Shown: positions 37,079 through 46,178 of the stretch, piece by piece
How the letters are laid out: each line of letters begins with the position of its first letter
How positions within the stretch are numbered: the first letter of the stretch is position 1
Assembly: GCF_000155635.1 (NCBI RefSeq)
Contig: NZ_DS990556.1
Span: 2,428,607 to 2,492,606 of the forward strand
Source of the DNA: Cyanobium sp. PCC 7001
GTDB lineage: Bacteria; Cyanobacteriota; Cyanobacteriia; PCC-6307; Cyanobiaceae
Direction of reading: 5' to 3'
Length of the DNA stretch: 64,000 nucleotides
Notes under the pieces: generated by a model
What the model was told of the DNA's origin: nothing
Seen by the model: only the letters and a program-made list of their open reading frames with translations
Database searches by the model: none
Translations under genes and position numbers: made by a program

Positions 37079-37681
37079 TTGGCTCGCAGCTTCGCCCAGA
37101 TGGCACGCTCGGCGGAACTGTCCAGCCGTGTGCAGGTGCCCAAGGAGCCCGTGGATCAGCCCCCGTTGGAGATCCACACCCTGGGTGATGCGGTTCTGCG
37201 CACGCCCGCCCGCCGCATCAGCAAGGTGGATGAGGCGGTGCGGGAGCTGGCCCGCGACATGCTGCGCAGCATGTACACCGCCAAGGGAATCGGCCTGGCC
37301 GCTCCCCAGGTGGGCGTGCACAAGCAGCTGCTGGTGATCGATCTGGATCCCGACAACCCGGCCACCCCGCCGATGGTGCTGATCAACCCCGAGATCCGCT
37401 CCTTCGGTGGCTCCCTCGACACCTATGAGGAGGGTTGCCTCAGCATTCCCGGGGTCTACCTCAATGTGGTGCGCCCCACGGCGGTGGAGGTGAGCTTCCG
37501 CGATGAGATGGGCCGCCCCCAGAAACTGCGCACCGACGGCCTGCTGGCGCGCTGCATCCAGCACGAGATGGACCATCTCAACGGGGTGCTGTTCGTGGAT
37601 CGCGTCACCGACGAGATCAGCCTCAACGAGGAACTGAAGCAGCAGGGCTTCGATCGCAACGCCGTCCACACCATCCGCTGA
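37079..37681 (+). CDS. def: Peptide deformylase
   Basis: 200 residues from TTG 37079, giving MARSFAQMARSAEL, which matches the usual cyanobacterial N terminus better than the ATG at 37100. Metal-site motifs are complete: GIGLAAPQVG (box 1), EEGCLSIPG (box 2, Cys ligand) and QHEMDHLNGVLF (box 3, HExxH). The enzyme removes the N-formyl group from nascent proteins on the ribosome. A small membrane-protein gene follows after 5 nt. Confidence 0.95.
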   Translation: MARSFAQMARSAELSSRVQVPKEPVDQPPLEIHTLGDAVLRTPARRISKVDEAVRELARDMLRSMYTAKGIGLAAPQVGVHKQLLVIDLDPDNPATPPMVLINPEIRSFGGSLDTYEEGCLSIPGVYLNVVRPTAVEVSFRDEMGRPQKLRTDGLLARCIQHEMDHLNGVLFVDRVTDEISLNEELKQQGFDRNAVHTIR

Positions 37682-37686
37682 ACCCC

Positions 37687-37887
37687 ATGCCGATGAAGCC
37701 CCTGGCGGGAGTCTTTCTCGCCCTGGCCTGCCTGCTCGGCATCGCCGCCACGGGCTCGGTGTTCGAGCTGGCCTACGGCGACCCCGATCTCGGTGTGTCC
37801 ACCACCCGCTGGATCCTGGGCCTCTGCGCCCCGGGAACCCTGGCCACGCTGCTGGTGGCCATCCGCATCAACAAGCCGGCGGCCTGA
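37687..37887 (+). CDS. Small membrane protein downstream of def
   Basis: 66 residues with two hydrophobic stretches (LAGVFLALACLLGIAATGSV and ILGLCAPGTLATLLVAIRI) separated by an acidic loop (ELAYGDPDLGVSTTRW). It starts 5 nt after def and is probably cotranscribed. No family recognised. Confidence 0.6.
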   Translation: MPMKPLAGVFLALACLLGIAATGSVFELAYGDPDLGVSTTRWILGLCAPGTLATLLVAIRINKPAA

Positions 37888-37997
37888 ACAGCGGGCCTGA
37901 GCGGCGCCCCACCGAACAGCCCGGCGTCTGGCCCTCACCCCCTGGTTTGGGGGTGGTCAGGCTGCATACGATGACCACCGTTCCGGTCCGAGCCGTG

Positions 37998-38672
37998 ATG
38001 GAGTTCTCCGCACTGCCACCCCTCCAGGCCCGCAGCGCGATCGGCACCATGGCAGGGAGGGCACGTCGATGGTCGCTGGCCCTGCTGGCGCCGCTGGCTC
38101 TCGGCGGTGCCATCGAGCCCGCGGCGGCCGCGGCCCTGTTCGATGCCATCGATCTCAACCCCCAGAGCTTCGTGCTGGTGGCCGCTCCGATCGGCAACGG
38201 GGAGCGAGCCCAGCTGAACATCTATGAGCAGATCCGCGACACCCGCCCCTGCTTCGCGGTGAACGGGGGCGCCCCCGGGCTGGTGGACCCGCTGCTGTCC
38301 ACCTTCGATTTCACCGGCATCTGCGGCCGCTTCATCGATGCGAACGGCTACTCCGTGCGGGTCGGCGGCACCGATCTGGGCTCCAGCTACCGCCTGAGCG
38401 TGGTGCGCAGCAGCAACGACAACCTGCTGCTGGCGGTGCCCACCAAGCCCGGAGCCGGGCCGGAGATGGTGGTGGCCCGCACCCAGGGCCCGGGCAGCGG
38501 CTTCCTGCAGCTGGTGTTCGAATCCGGCTGGCAGTTGAAGCGTCGCTCCTACCAGGGCCGCACCCTGGGCCACATCTACATCTACCGGGATTCCTGGCCG
38601 GATCAGCTGGCTGACCAGCCCGGGCCGGACCCGATGACCCCTCCGGCCGTGCCCGAATCCAACGGCGGCTGA
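37998..38672 (+). CDS. DUF3747 exported protein
   Basis: 224 residues from ATG 37998 (upstream ATG at 37971 possible). A signal peptide (LALLAPLALGGAIEPAAAA) is followed by the DUF3747 domain: FVLVAAPIGNGERAQLNIYE, TRPCFAVNGGAPGLVDPLL, FTGICGRFIDANGYSVRVGG and the C-terminal RRSYQGRTLGHIYIYRDSW. Such proteins are frequent in cyanobacteria and are thought to act at the cell surface; function unproven. Confidence 0.85.
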   Translation: MEFSALPPLQARSAIGTMAGRARRWSLALLAPLALGGAIEPAAAAALFDAIDLNPQSFVLVAAPIGNGERAQLNIYEQIRDTRPCFAVNGGAPGLVDPLLSTFDFTGICGRFIDANGYSVRVGGTDLGSSYRLSVVRSSNDNLLLAVPTKPGAGPEMVVARTQGPGSGFLQLVFESGWQLKRRSYQGRTLGHIYIYRDSWPDQLADQPGPDPMTPPAVPESNGG

Positions 38673-38734
38673 GCGGCAGGTCCCAGTGAGGCCCGTTGCT
38701 ATGGTGGGCAACTCTGTGCGTGCAATCCCGCTAC

Positions 38735-38905
38735 ATGACCCAGGTCACCGTCGGCGAAAACGAAGGAATCGAATCGGCACTTCGCCGCTTCAAGCGCCAG
38801 GTGTCCAAGGCGGGCATCTTCGCTGACCTCAAGCGTCTGCGTCACCACGAAACCCCCACCGAGAAGTACAAGCGCAAGGCCCAGCAGCGCCGTCGCCGCC
38901 GCTGA
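38735..38905 (+). CDS. rpsU: 30S ribosomal protein S21
   Basis: 56 residues from ATG 38735 (the frame is open upstream). [20 protein letters not shown], then [20 protein letters not shown] and a poly-Arg tail (QQRRRRR) are typical of bS21. It binds the 3' region of 16S rRNA on the platform of the small subunit and helps initiation. Confidence 0.95.
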   Translation: MTQVTVGENEGIESALRRFKRQVSKAGIFADLKRLRHHETPTEKYKRKAQQRRRRR

Positions 38906-38949
38906 GCAGGGCGAGCCCTGCGCCCTGTCGCTGGCTTGGGCTCGCTCGT

Positions 38950-38986
38950 GCTCAACGGGCGATCTCAACGGGGGATCTCAACGGGT
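38950..38986. repeat. Three short direct repeats
   Basis: CTCAACGGG occurs three times in a row, spaced by 4-5 nt (part of GATCTCAACGGG), downstream of rpsU. Purpose unknown; it may be replication slippage. Confidence 0.5.
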
Positions 38987-39041
38987 AGAAACACCGGTTC
39001 CATAACCCTCTGGCCAGGTCCAGGATGGAAGCACCTTCCCG

Positions 39042-39248
39042 GTGACCGCCATGGACGACCTGCGTTCCACAGCCCGTTTCGCCCCAGGCCGCATCGGGGC
39101 CTTGATCGCGCTCGGGGGTGATTTTCTCGCCTGGTTCGGGGAAAGCCTGATCCACGCCATGGGCAACCCCGAGGAGGAGCGCCGGCTGCAACCCCCGCTG
39201 GTGGGCGTGCAGCCCTATTGCGATCGTCCGTATCGGACGGCCCGCTGA
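39042..39248 (+). CDS. Small hypothetical protein
   Basis: 68 residues from GTG 39042, or 65 from ATG 39051 (MDDLRSTARFAPGRIGALIA). A central hydrophobic segment (GALIALGGDFLAWFGESLIH) could be an amphipathic or membrane helix, followed by a basic/aromatic tail. Not recognised. It converges on the ComM gene with 24 nt between stops. Confidence 0.5.
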   Translation: MTAMDDLRSTARFAPGRIGALIALGGDFLAWFGESLIHAMGNPEEERRLQPPLVGVQPYCDRPYRTAR

Positions 39249-39272
39249 GATCCACCGCGAGTCCTGGCTGCA

Positions 39273-40814
39273 TCAGGCGCCGACCTCCAGACCATCGAAG
39301 CTGCGGTAGGTGAGGGCCTCAGCCACCGCCGCCGCAGCGATGGTGTCGTCTCCCTGCAGGTCGGCGATGGTGCGGGCCACCCGCAGCAGGCGCTCTCCGC
39401 CCCGGGCCGTGAGCCGCCGCTGCCGCAGGGCCGCCTCCCAGAGTTCCAGGGCGTTGGCCTCGAGCTGGAGCACCGGGCGCAGCTCCGTGGTGGGCAGACG
39501 CCCGTTGCTGAGCCCGCCCGGATTGCGCCGGGCCATGCGCCGGCGGGCGTTCTGCACCCTGGCGGCCACCTGGGCGCTTGCCTCGTTGCAGCCGGCCGCT
39601 GTGCTGCGGTAGGCGTCGCCAAGGCTGCCGGCATCGGGCCGACGCATCACCACCTGCAGGTCGAGCCGATCCAGCAGCGGTCCTGACAGCCGGCTCCAGT
39701 AGCGAAGGCGCGCCGCTTCCCCGCAGCTGCACTCCCGCTGCGGATCGCCGAACCAGCCGCAGCTGCAGGGGTTGGTGGCCGCCACCAGGCTGATGGCACA
39801 GGGAAAGCGGGCGCTGTGGCGAGCCCGGTGGATCCAGATCTCACCGCTCTCGAGGGGCTGGCGCAGCAGGTCGAGCACCTCCCGGCGGAATTCGGTGAGC
39901 TCGTCGAGGAACAGCACACCGTGATGGGCCAGGGCCAGTTCGCCGGGGCGTGGATTGGCGCCACCGCCCACCAGGGCGGCCCCGGAGCAGCTGTGGTGCG
40001 GGCTGCGGAAGGGCCGGGCCCGTGCCAGGCCCACCCCTTCCGGCAGCAGCCCGGCCACGGACTGGATCCGGGTGAGTTCGAGTGCCTCGCTGCGCCGCAG
40101 CGGCGGCAGCAGCCCGGCCAGGCAGCGGGCCAGCATCGTCTTGCCGCTCCCCGGCGGGCCCACCAGCAGCAGGTGATGGCCACCGGCCGCGGCGATCTCC
40201 AGGGCCCGGCGCCCGTGGCCCTGTCCCTGCACATCCGCCAGATCGGCTCCACTCCGGGATGGGGCCTGAGGCCACTGGGCGGCAGGCCGGGCCGCCGGTG
40301 GATCCGGATGGCCCAGCAGCTGCACCGCCTCGGCCAGGCTCTCGGCTCCCCAGGCGCACAGGCCGCTCACCAGGGCCGCCTCGGCGGCATTTCCGGCCGG
40401 CACCAGCAGTCCCCGGGCTCCGGCTTCCTGGGCCTTGAGCGCCACGCTCAGCAGGCCCCGCACCGGCCGCAGGCGCCCGTCGAGGCCCAGTTCCCCCAGG
40501 CTCCACACCCCTTCGAGTGCTGCCGGCTGGAGCTGCCCACTGGCCAGCAGCAGCCCGAGCGCGATGGGCAGGTCGAGGCCCGGGCCCTGCTTGGGCAGAT
40601 CCGCCGGGGCCAGGTTCACCACCACCCGGCTGAGGGGCACCCGGAAGCCGCTGTGCCGCAGGGCGGAGCGCACCCGCTCCCGCGATTCCTGCACCGCCGC
40701 ATCGGCCAGACCCACCATCTGCAGGGCCGGCAGCCCGGGACCGATGTCCACCTCCACCGTCACCTGGTGGGCGTCCAGGCCCCGCAGGGCCGCACTGCTG
40801 CAGCGTGCCAACAT
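39273..40814 (-). CDS. comM: YifB/ComM-family Mg-chelatase-like AAA+ ATPase
   Basis: 513 residues from ATG 40814. The N-terminal Lon-like fold domain (LARCSSAALRGLDAHQVTVE, GLPALQMVGLADAAVQESRE) precedes a Mg-chelatase-type AAA+ core with Walker A VGPPGSGKTMLARCLAG near residue 217, Walker B GVLFLDELTEF and CAISLVAATNPCSCGWFGDP. The C-terminal domain has LSGPLLDRLDLQV and RTIADLQGDDTI. In naturally competent bacteria ComM is a branch-migration helicase that integrates incoming DNA. Divergent from the HIT gene. Confidence 0.93.
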   Translation of the reverse strand: MLARCSSAALRGLDAHQVTVEVDIGPGLPALQMVGLADAAVQESRERVRSALRHSGFRVPLSRVVVNLAPADLPKQGPGLDLPIALGLLLASGQLQPAALEGVWSLGELGLDGRLRPVRGLLSVALKAQEAGARGLLVPAGNAAEAALVSGLCAWGAESLAEAVQLLGHPDPPAARPAAQWPQAPSRSGADLADVQGQGHGRRALEIAAAGGHHLLLVGPPGSGKTMLARCLAGLLPPLRRSEALELTRIQSVAGLLPEGVGLARARPFRSPHHSCSGAALVGGGANPRPGELALAHHGVLFLDELTEFRREVLDLLRQPLESGEIWIHRARHSARFPCAISLVAATNPCSCGWFGDPQRECSCGEAARLRYWSRLSGPLLDRLDLQVVMRRPDAGSLGDAYRSTAAGCNEASAQVAARVQNARRRMARRNPGGLSNGRLPTTELRPVLQLEANALELWEAALRQRRLTARGGERLLRVARTIADLQGDDTIAAAAVAEALTYRSFDGLEVGA

Positions 40815-40911
40815 CGATCGGTGGGGCTCGTCTGCCTGCCCAGTGCCACGGCTGTCCCAGGCGGCCTGAGTGGACCCCTCCACCGCCGCCACCGTCGCTG
40901 CTCCGGAACCG

Positions 40912-41274
40912 ATGTCGAGTGCCGTGCCCGAGCCTTCCCAGGACACGATCTTCGGGCGGATCCTGCGGGGCGAGATCCCCTGTGACCAGGTGTATGCCGA
41001 CGAGCAGTGCCTCGCCTTCCGGGACGTGGCGCCCCAGGCGCCGGTGCACATCCTGGTGATTCCCCGCCGGCCGATCGTGAGCCTGGCGGAAGCCCAGATC
41101 GAGGATGCCGCCCTGCTCGGCCACCTGCTGCTGGTGGCGGCCACGGTGGCCCGGGAGCAGGGGCTGGAGGGTTTCCGCACGGTGATCAACAGCGGCGCCT
41201 CCGCCGGTCAGAGCGTGTTCCATCTGCATGTCCACGTGATCGGGGGACGGCCCCTGGCCTGGCCGCCCGGCTGA
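40912..41274 (+). CDS. HIT-family (Hint-like) nucleotide hydrolase
   Basis: 120 residues from ATG 40912 (a GTG at 40870 is in frame). TIFGRILRGEIPCDQVYADE opens the fold, then VAPQAPVHILVIPRRPIVSL and the histidine triad HLHVHVIGG near the C terminus. Hint-type enzymes hydrolyse AMP linked to lysine or similar adducts in the cytosol. An ABC-exporter gene follows 40 nt later. Confidence 0.92.
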   Translation: MSSAVPEPSQDTIFGRILRGEIPCDQVYADEQCLAFRDVAPQAPVHILVIPRRPIVSLAEAQIEDAALLGHLLLVAATVAREQGLEGFRTVINSGASAGQSVFHLHVHVIGGRPLAWPPG

Positions 41275-41314
41275 GTCCCCAGACCAGTCACAATGCCTGG
41301 ATCCGTACGGCTCC

Positions 41315-43318
41315 ATGATCCCCTTCCAGGCCCTTCGCCGTCAGCTGGGCAAGTTGCAGCGGCTGGCCCAGCCCTACTTCCTGCCGGTGGAGGACACGCG
41401 CAGCTGGCAGTTCCTGCTGCTGGTGGTGGCCCTGCTCGTGGTGGTGGTGGGCGTGACCCTGCTGCTGCTCACCGGTGCCGTGGCCCTCTCCGGTGCCCTG
41501 ATTCCGGTGCTGCGCAGCCGCTTCCTGCCCGGGGTGCCCGAGCAGGTGGGCGCGATCTGGCGGGGGCCGATCGGCCTCAGCGTGATGGTGTTGATGGCGG
41601 CGGGCCTCGGCTGTTTCGCCGCCTTCCGGGGCAAGCTGCGTCAGGGGCGCTGGCTGCCCTGGCTGCTGCTGGGGGTGATCATCCTGCTGATCCTGGTGAT
41701 CAACGGGATCAATGTGGGGATCAGCTACATCGCCCGCAATGTCGACAATTCCCTGGTGGCCTACGACCAGGACAACTTCTGGAAGATCGTCGGCATCTAT
41801 GCCTTCTGCCTGGTTCTGGCCCTGCCGATCCGGGCGATGCAGAGTTACCTCATTCCCCGGCTGGGGCTGCTGTGGCGGGAGTGGTTGAGCGGCCGGCTGC
41901 TCACCCGCTACCTCTCCAACCGGGCCTACTACATCCTCAACCCCAACGACGAGTCGGCCGAGGAGATCGACAACCCCGACCAGCGGATCTCCCAGGACAC
42001 GGCCAGTTTCACCGCCACCAGCCTCAGCGTCACCGTGGAGGTGCTCTCGGCGCTGCTCACCTTCTTCAGCTTCATCCTGGTGCTCTGGAGCATCAGCACC
42101 GAGCTGGCCCTGTGGCTGCTGATCTATTCGGTGGGCGGTACCGCCCTGATCATCTTCGCCAGCCGAAAGCTGGTGTCGTTGAACTACCAGCAGCTGAAGC
42201 TTGAGGCCGACTTCCGCTACGGCCTGGTCCACATCCGTGACAACGCCGAATCGATCGCCTTCTACCGCGGTGAGCAGCAGGAATCCAAGGAGGCTGAGCG
42301 GCGGCTGGGTGGCGCCATCCGCAACTACAACCGCCTGATCATCTGGGAAGCGCTGATCAGCGTGATCCAGCGCTCCTACGACTACTTCTCCCGCTTCCTG
42401 CCCTGGCTGGTGATCGCCCCGATCTACTTCGCCCGGGAGGTGGATTTCGGCGTGTTCGGCCAGGCCAGCATCGCCTTCTCCCAGGTGTTGTTCTCGGTCA
42501 GCTACATCGTCAACAACATCGACCGGCTGGCGTCCTTCTCGGCCTCGATCAGCCGTCTCGAGGGCTTCCAGGGCAAGGTGGACGAGATCAGCAGCAGCGC
42601 CCATGGCGCCCTGAACGGCGCTGCTTCCGGGGCTTCTCCCACGGCTGCGCCCTCTTCCGGCAACGCCATCCTGCTGAGCCACGTGGATCTGGTGCCACCG
42701 CGCTCGAGCCGCACCCTCATCCGCGATCTCAGCCTCGAGATCGACCGCGATCAGCGTCTGCTGGTGGTGGGTCCATCCGGTTGCGGCAAGACCTCGTTTC
42801 TGCGGCTGGTGAGCGGGCTCTGGCCTGCCCCCTCCGGCAGCGTGCAGCGCCCGCCGGAGGGGGATCTGCTGTTCATCCCCCAGAAGCCCTACATGCTGCT
42901 GGGCAGCCTGCGGGAGCAGCTCTGCTACCCGCTGCCCCCCAGCCGCTTCAACGACGAGCAGCTGCGCCATGTGCTGGAGCAGGTGCGGCTGCCCGAGCTG
43001 GTGCACCGCTATCCGGATCTGGACATCAAGCAGGACTGGCCCCGGCTGCTCTCCCTGGGCGAGCAGCAGCGGCTGGCCTTCGCCCGGCTGCTGCTGAACG
43101 GGCCCCGCTTCGTGGTGCTCGACGAGGCCACCAGCGCCCTCGATGTGGCCACCGAGCGCCACCTCTACCAGCTGCTGCTGGAACGGGACATGGCCTTCGT
43201 GAGCGTGGGGCACCGGCCCACCCTCACCGCCTTCCATGACACGGTGCTGGAGCTCGACGGCCAGGGCGGCTGGCGTCTGATGCCGGCCGCCAGCTATACC
43301 GTTGGCCATTCCGCCTGA
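41315..43318 (+). CDS. ABC transporter with fused membrane and ATPase domains (SbmA/BacA-like)
   Basis: 667 residues. About six membrane helices up to residue 390 form an ABC_membrane_2/SbmA_BacA domain (YIARNVDNSLVAYDQDNFWK, WREWLSGRLLTRYLSNRAYY, NPDQRISQDTASF). The ATPase domain has Walker A VVGPSGCGKTSF near residue 485, signature LSLGEQQRLAFARLLL and Walker B RFVVLDEATSALD. This group moves vitamins, peptides or fatty acids across the cytoplasmic or thylakoid membrane; the substrate is unknown. A single-helix Hlip gene follows 26 nt later and is probably cotranscribed. Confidence 0.9.
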   Translation: MIPFQALRRQLGKLQRLAQPYFLPVEDTRSWQFLLLVVALLVVVVGVTLLLLTGAVALSGALIPVLRSRFLPGVPEQVGAIWRGPIGLSVMVLMAAGLGCFAAFRGKLRQGRWLPWLLLGVIILLILVINGINVGISYIARNVDNSLVAYDQDNFWKIVGIYAFCLVLALPIRAMQSYLIPRLGLLWREWLSGRLLTRYLSNRAYYILNPNDESAEEIDNPDQRISQDTASFTATSLSVTVEVLSALLTFFSFILVLWSISTELALWLLIYSVGGTALIIFASRKLVSLNYQQLKLEADFRYGLVHIRDNAESIAFYRGEQQESKEAERRLGGAIRNYNRLIIWEALISVIQRSYDYFSRFLPWLVIAPIYFAREVDFGVFGQASIAFSQVLFSVSYIVNNIDRLASFSASISRLEGFQGKVDEISSSAHGALNGAASGASPTAAPSSGNAILLSHVDLVPPRSSRTLIRDLSLEIDRDQRLLVVGPSGCGKTSFLRLVSGLWPAPSGSVQRPPEGDLLFIPQKPYMLLGSLREQLCYPLPPSRFNDEQLRHVLEQVRLPELVHRYPDLDIKQDWPRLLSLGEQQRLAFARLLLNGPRFVVLDEATSALDVATERHLYQLLLERDMAFVSVGHRPTLTAFHDTVLELDGQGGWRLMPAASYTVGHSA

Positions 43319-43344
43319 GCGGATGCCACCGGAGACCTGAGCTG

Positions 43345-43533
43345 ATGAGTTCCGCCGACGCCACCCCCGCTCCCAGCACCAGCGCCACCACCGGGGACGT
43401 TCCCGCCTTCGGCTGGAGCGCCTACGCCGAGCGGGTCAACGGCCGCTTCGCCATGGTGGGGTTCCTGGCGGTGCTGGTGATCGAGGCGCTCAGCGGCGAC
43501 ACATTCCTGCACTGGGCCGGCCTGGTGCCCTGA
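43345..43533 (+). CDS. hli: High-light-inducible protein, short form
   Basis: 62 residues. The C-terminal half is the Hlip helix: FGWSAYAERVNGRFAMVGFL, then AVLVIEALSGDTFLHWAGL, with E/N/R as in the chlorophyll-binding consensus. It lies 26 nt after the ABC exporter. The Thr/Pro/Ala-rich N terminus is low in complexity. Thylakoid photoprotection is the likely role. Confidence 0.92.
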   Translation: MSSADATPAPSTSATTGDVPAFGWSAYAERVNGRFAMVGFLAVLVIEALSGDTFLHWAGLVP

Positions 43534-43561
43534 AGCTGGCTGTTCCCAGAAGCTGGCCGGC

Positions 43562-44068
43562 TCAGGGCACCGGGATCAGATCGATCTGCCAGAGCCCGTT
43601 GCGGCTCACCTGCACGGCCAGCTGCCGGCCATCGGCCCGCAGCTGCACCTGCCGCGGCACCCCGGCCGGCACCATCGGGATCGGCCTCAGGCTCTGGGAG
43701 GAGCGGCGGTAGAGCACCAGTTCGGTGCGTCCCTCCAGCTGCCGCACCAGGGCGAGCCGATCGCCTCGGTTGTCCACGGAGACGCTGATCGGCTGGGCGT
43801 CCGGCCGGTTCAGCCCCGGCACGGGCACCGGCCTGCGGCCGCGCAGATCGATCAGAACCACCCGTTCACGGCCGCCGCTGCCATTGATCAGGGCCAGCCA
43901 GGTGTCCCCCAGGGAGGGGTCGCGCAGGCTGCCCAGCGGCGCCAGCTGGCGGCCCAGGGCCCCATCCCGCCGCGGCTGGCCATCCAGGCAGCCGCCGAGC
44001 ACCAGCGGCAGTGCGGCGGCCAGGCCCAGGGCCCAGCGCCTGCCGGCAGAGCGGGCCATCCCTGGCAT
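43562..44068 (-). CDS. TolB-like lipoprotein 2
   Basis: 168 residues from ATG 44068. A lipobox is visible (LAAALPLVLGGC), followed by TolB-like beta-propeller segments (SLGDTWLALINGSGGRERVV, VDNRGDRLALVRQLEGRTEL, LRADGRQLAVQVSRNGLWQI). It overlaps the stop of the upstream TolB-like gene by one codon position (ATGA type), and both are similar to each other. Likely periplasmic or thylakoid-lumen facing; role unknown. Confidence 0.75.
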   Translation of the reverse strand: MPGMARSAGRRWALGLAAALPLVLGGCLDGQPRRDGALGRQLAPLGSLRDPSLGDTWLALINGSGGRERVVLIDLRGRRPVPVPGLNRPDAQPISVSVDNRGDRLALVRQLEGRTELVLYRRSSQSLRPIPMVPAGVPRQVQLRADGRQLAVQVSRNGLWQIDLIPVP

Positions 44069-44604
44069 CAGTTGGCCTCCCCTCGGTCCGGCCCGCCCCC
44101 CACAGCGGTCGTGCCCCCGGGACGATCGGGCTCCAGCACGCCGCTGAGGTCGAGCACCTCCACCTGCCACTGGCCCTGTTTCACCACCTGCACCGCCAGG
44201 CGGCCGGCATCAGGGGCCAGGCTCAGGCGCACGGGTGATCCCTGGCCGGGCAGGGGCAGGCGCAGCAGCCGCCCGGTCAACCGGTCTTCCACCACCGCCA
44301 GCCGCCGGGGCCCCTGCTGCATCAGACCGGCCACATAGCGGCCGTTCCAGCTCAGGGAGGGTGAGCTGTGGGGTTCGCGGCCGCGCCAGTGGCGCAGGGG
44401 AACGACCGCACCGCCCGGTTGTTCCTGCAGCACCAGCCGCACCCTGCCCCGCTCCTCGAGCACCGAGGCGAGGTAGCGGCCATTGCCGCTCAGGGCCGGA
44501 TCGAGGCGGTTGCTGCCGGGGCTGAGGCCAACGGGTGCGGCCTGGCGCCTGCCCAGCCAGCCGCTGCTGCAGCCCACCAGGGCAGGACTGAGGCCGAGCA
44601 ACAC
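44068..44604 (-). CDS. TolB-like lipoprotein 1
   Basis: 178 residues from GTG 44604; the true start may lie a few codons upstream, where the frame reads RFRWPLLV before LLGLSPALVGC. The lipobox LSPALVGC is followed by DPALSGNGRYLASVLEERGR, PSLSWNGRYVAGLMQQGPRR and LAPDAGRLAVQVVKQGQWQV, repeated blades of a small TolB-like propeller. It is coupled to the paralogous downstream gene. Confidence 0.75.
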   Translation of the reverse strand: MLLGLSPALVGCSSGWLGRRQAAPVGLSPGSNRLDPALSGNGRYLASVLEERGRVRLVLQEQPGGAVVPLRHWRGREPHSSPSLSWNGRYVAGLMQQGPRRLAVVEDRLTGRLLRLPLPGQGSPVRLSLAPDAGRLAVQVVKQGQWQVEVLDLSGVLEPDRPGGTTAVGGGPDRGEAN

Positions 44605-44648
44605 CAGCAGGGGCCAGCGGAAGCGGGACGGGCTCAGTCGGGAGGGGC

Positions 44649-45578
44649 TCAGTCGTCGAAGCGGGAGGCGTTGTCCCGCGGCCGTGAGCGGGGTGCCTCC
44701 TGGGCCGGGCCTGCCGCCGGACGACCCGTGGGGGTGGGGGCCGGCCTGCTGCTGATCGGGCTGAAGTCCGCGTCGCTGATCGGGGCCGAAGGCCGGGGGC
44801 CGCCGGCAGCGGTGGAGCGGATCGGCGTGCCCTGGGGAATGCCCGCCCGCTCGGGCGTGGCGGACCCCGGCGCGCTGCCGGGGCGACCGCCAGCGGCGGC
44901 AGGCCGGCGGCTGGAGCGGGGAGGAGCCTCGGCGGCGGCGGTGGGTCTGGAGCCCCGGCGGGGCTCCGGCTGGTTGTCCCGTTCCCGGCGGCGGGCGCCG
45001 AAATCACTGGCACCGCGGCCGCCGCCGGCGGTGTAGCGGCTCGGCTCGGGAGCGGCGCTGCCGCTGTCCCAGCCTGGGGTTTCGTCGCGGCGGCTGGCGG
45101 CCCGCTCGGGGATGGCGGCCCGGCTGGCCCGGCGCATGCGGTAGAGGTCTTCCTCGGGTTCGCGGCTGGGGATGCGCCGGCGCAGGGGTTCAGGCTCGTC
45201 GAAGCGCTCCCGCTCGGGGTCGTCCCAGCTGCGGCCACCCATGCGGGGGCGGTACGGGCCCACGGGGGCGGGTTCGTCGTCGTCGAAGTAGGAGGAGCGG
45301 CGGGCCTGCTCGGTGGTCACGCCCCGCAGTCTCACGCTCTCGTAGGCGAAGAACACGGTGGTGCCGGCCAGAAGGAACTGGCCGAACTGGAGGATCGGAT
45401 CGAGCCGCCAGCCCTGGAAGAAGAGGATGCCGCCACAGAGCAGGCCCACGGCGGCAAAGAACACGTCGTAGTCGCGGGCCAGTGCCGGCTTGAAGCTGCG
45501 CATGAAATAGAGCAGCGCTCCGCCCACCGCCAGCACGATGCCGACAATGCTGGCCCAGTTGAGGCTGGCATTAACCAC
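44649..45578 (-). CDS. ycf66: Ycf66 family protein
   Basis: 309 residues from GTG 45578. The N-terminal 100 residues carry the Ycf66 domain with three membrane helices (NWASIVGIVLAVGGALLYFM, DVFFAAVGLLCGGILFFQGW, LDPILQFGQFLLAGTTVFFA). The C-terminal 200 residues are a charged, Arg/Pro/Gly-rich, probably disordered tail, longer than the chloroplast version. Location is likely the thylakoid or cytoplasmic membrane; function unknown. Confidence 0.9.
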   Translation of the reverse strand: MVNASLNWASIVGIVLAVGGALLYFMRSFKPALARDYDVFFAAVGLLCGGILFFQGWRLDPILQFGQFLLAGTTVFFAYESVRLRGVTTEQARRSSYFDDDEPAPVGPYRPRMGGRSWDDPERERFDEPEPLRRRIPSREPEEDLYRMRRASRAAIPERAASRRDETPGWDSGSAAPEPSRYTAGGGRGASDFGARRRERDNQPEPRRGSRPTAAAEAPPRSSRRPAAAGGRPGSAPGSATPERAGIPQGTPIRSTAAGGPRPSAPISDADFSPISSRPAPTPTGRPAAGPAQEAPRSRPRDNASRFDD

Positions 45579-45642
45579 GGGGACTCATCCTGGTGCTACC
45601 AGGCACTGTAGGGAGGCGTCCAGGGACGGGGCCCGGACCAGC

Positions 45643-45765
45643 TCAGAGGCGGCGATCCACCTGGTCGTTCTGGCTGATCAGCACCAGAGCGATGGAGATC
45701 GGCACCACCACGATCACAGCGCCCCAGACGAGGCTGCTCAGGAAATTCGCGAGGGAGGGGGTCAT
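45643..45765 (-). CDS. psbX: Photosystem II protein PsbX
   Basis: A 40-codon gene read from ATG 45765: [20 protein letters not shown], then [20 protein letters not shown]. This closely matches PsbX, a one-helix photosystem II subunit near cytochrome b559 that influences quinone exchange at QB. It lies 64 nt upstream of ycf66 on the same strand, a neighbour pair common in cyanobacteria. Confidence 0.93.
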   Translation of the reverse strand: MTPSLANFLSSLVWGAVIVVVPISIALVLISQNDQVDRRL

Positions 45766-45854
45766 GGCGCAGCCGCAGGTCGGCGTTGAGCGTCGGCAGA
45801 TCCTAGGCAGCGGCGGCTGCTTCGTACGCTGATGGGGTCCCTGCTTAGAGCTTT

Positions 45855-46175
45855 GTGACGGCGCTTCCCGCTTCTCCCCTGGCCTGGGCGCATCTGCTGC
45901 TGGGCCTGGCGCTGGCCCTGTGGACCCTGCTGTTCCTGTTTCGCATCGTGCTCACCTGGTACCCCCAGGTGGACCTCAGCCAGGGGGCGATGCGCCTGAT
46001 CGGGGTGCCGACCGAACCGCTGCTGGCCCCCACCCGGCGGCTGATTCCCCCCATCGGTGGCGTGGATGTCACCCCGGTGATCTGGGTGGGGCTGATCAGT
46101 CTGGTGCGAGAGCTGCTCGTGGGTCAGCAGGGTCTGGTGACCCAGGTAATGCGCCATGCCGCGGCGGTGGCCTGA
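45855..46175 (+). CDS. YggT family membrane protein
   Basis: 106 residues from GTG 45855. Two membrane helices ([20 protein letters not shown] and [17 protein letters not shown]) flank the YggT motif [20 protein letters not shown], then [20 protein letters not shown]. The family (Ycf19 in plastids) is linked to nucleoid or chlorophyll-related organisation. It converges with accC, 3 nt between stops. Confidence 0.92.
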   Translation: MTALPASPLAWAHLLLGLALALWTLLFLFRIVLTWYPQVDLSQGAMRLIGVPTEPLLAPTRRLIPPIGGVDVTPVIWVGLISLVRELLVGQQGLVTQVMRHAAAVA

Positions 46176-46178
46176 GGG

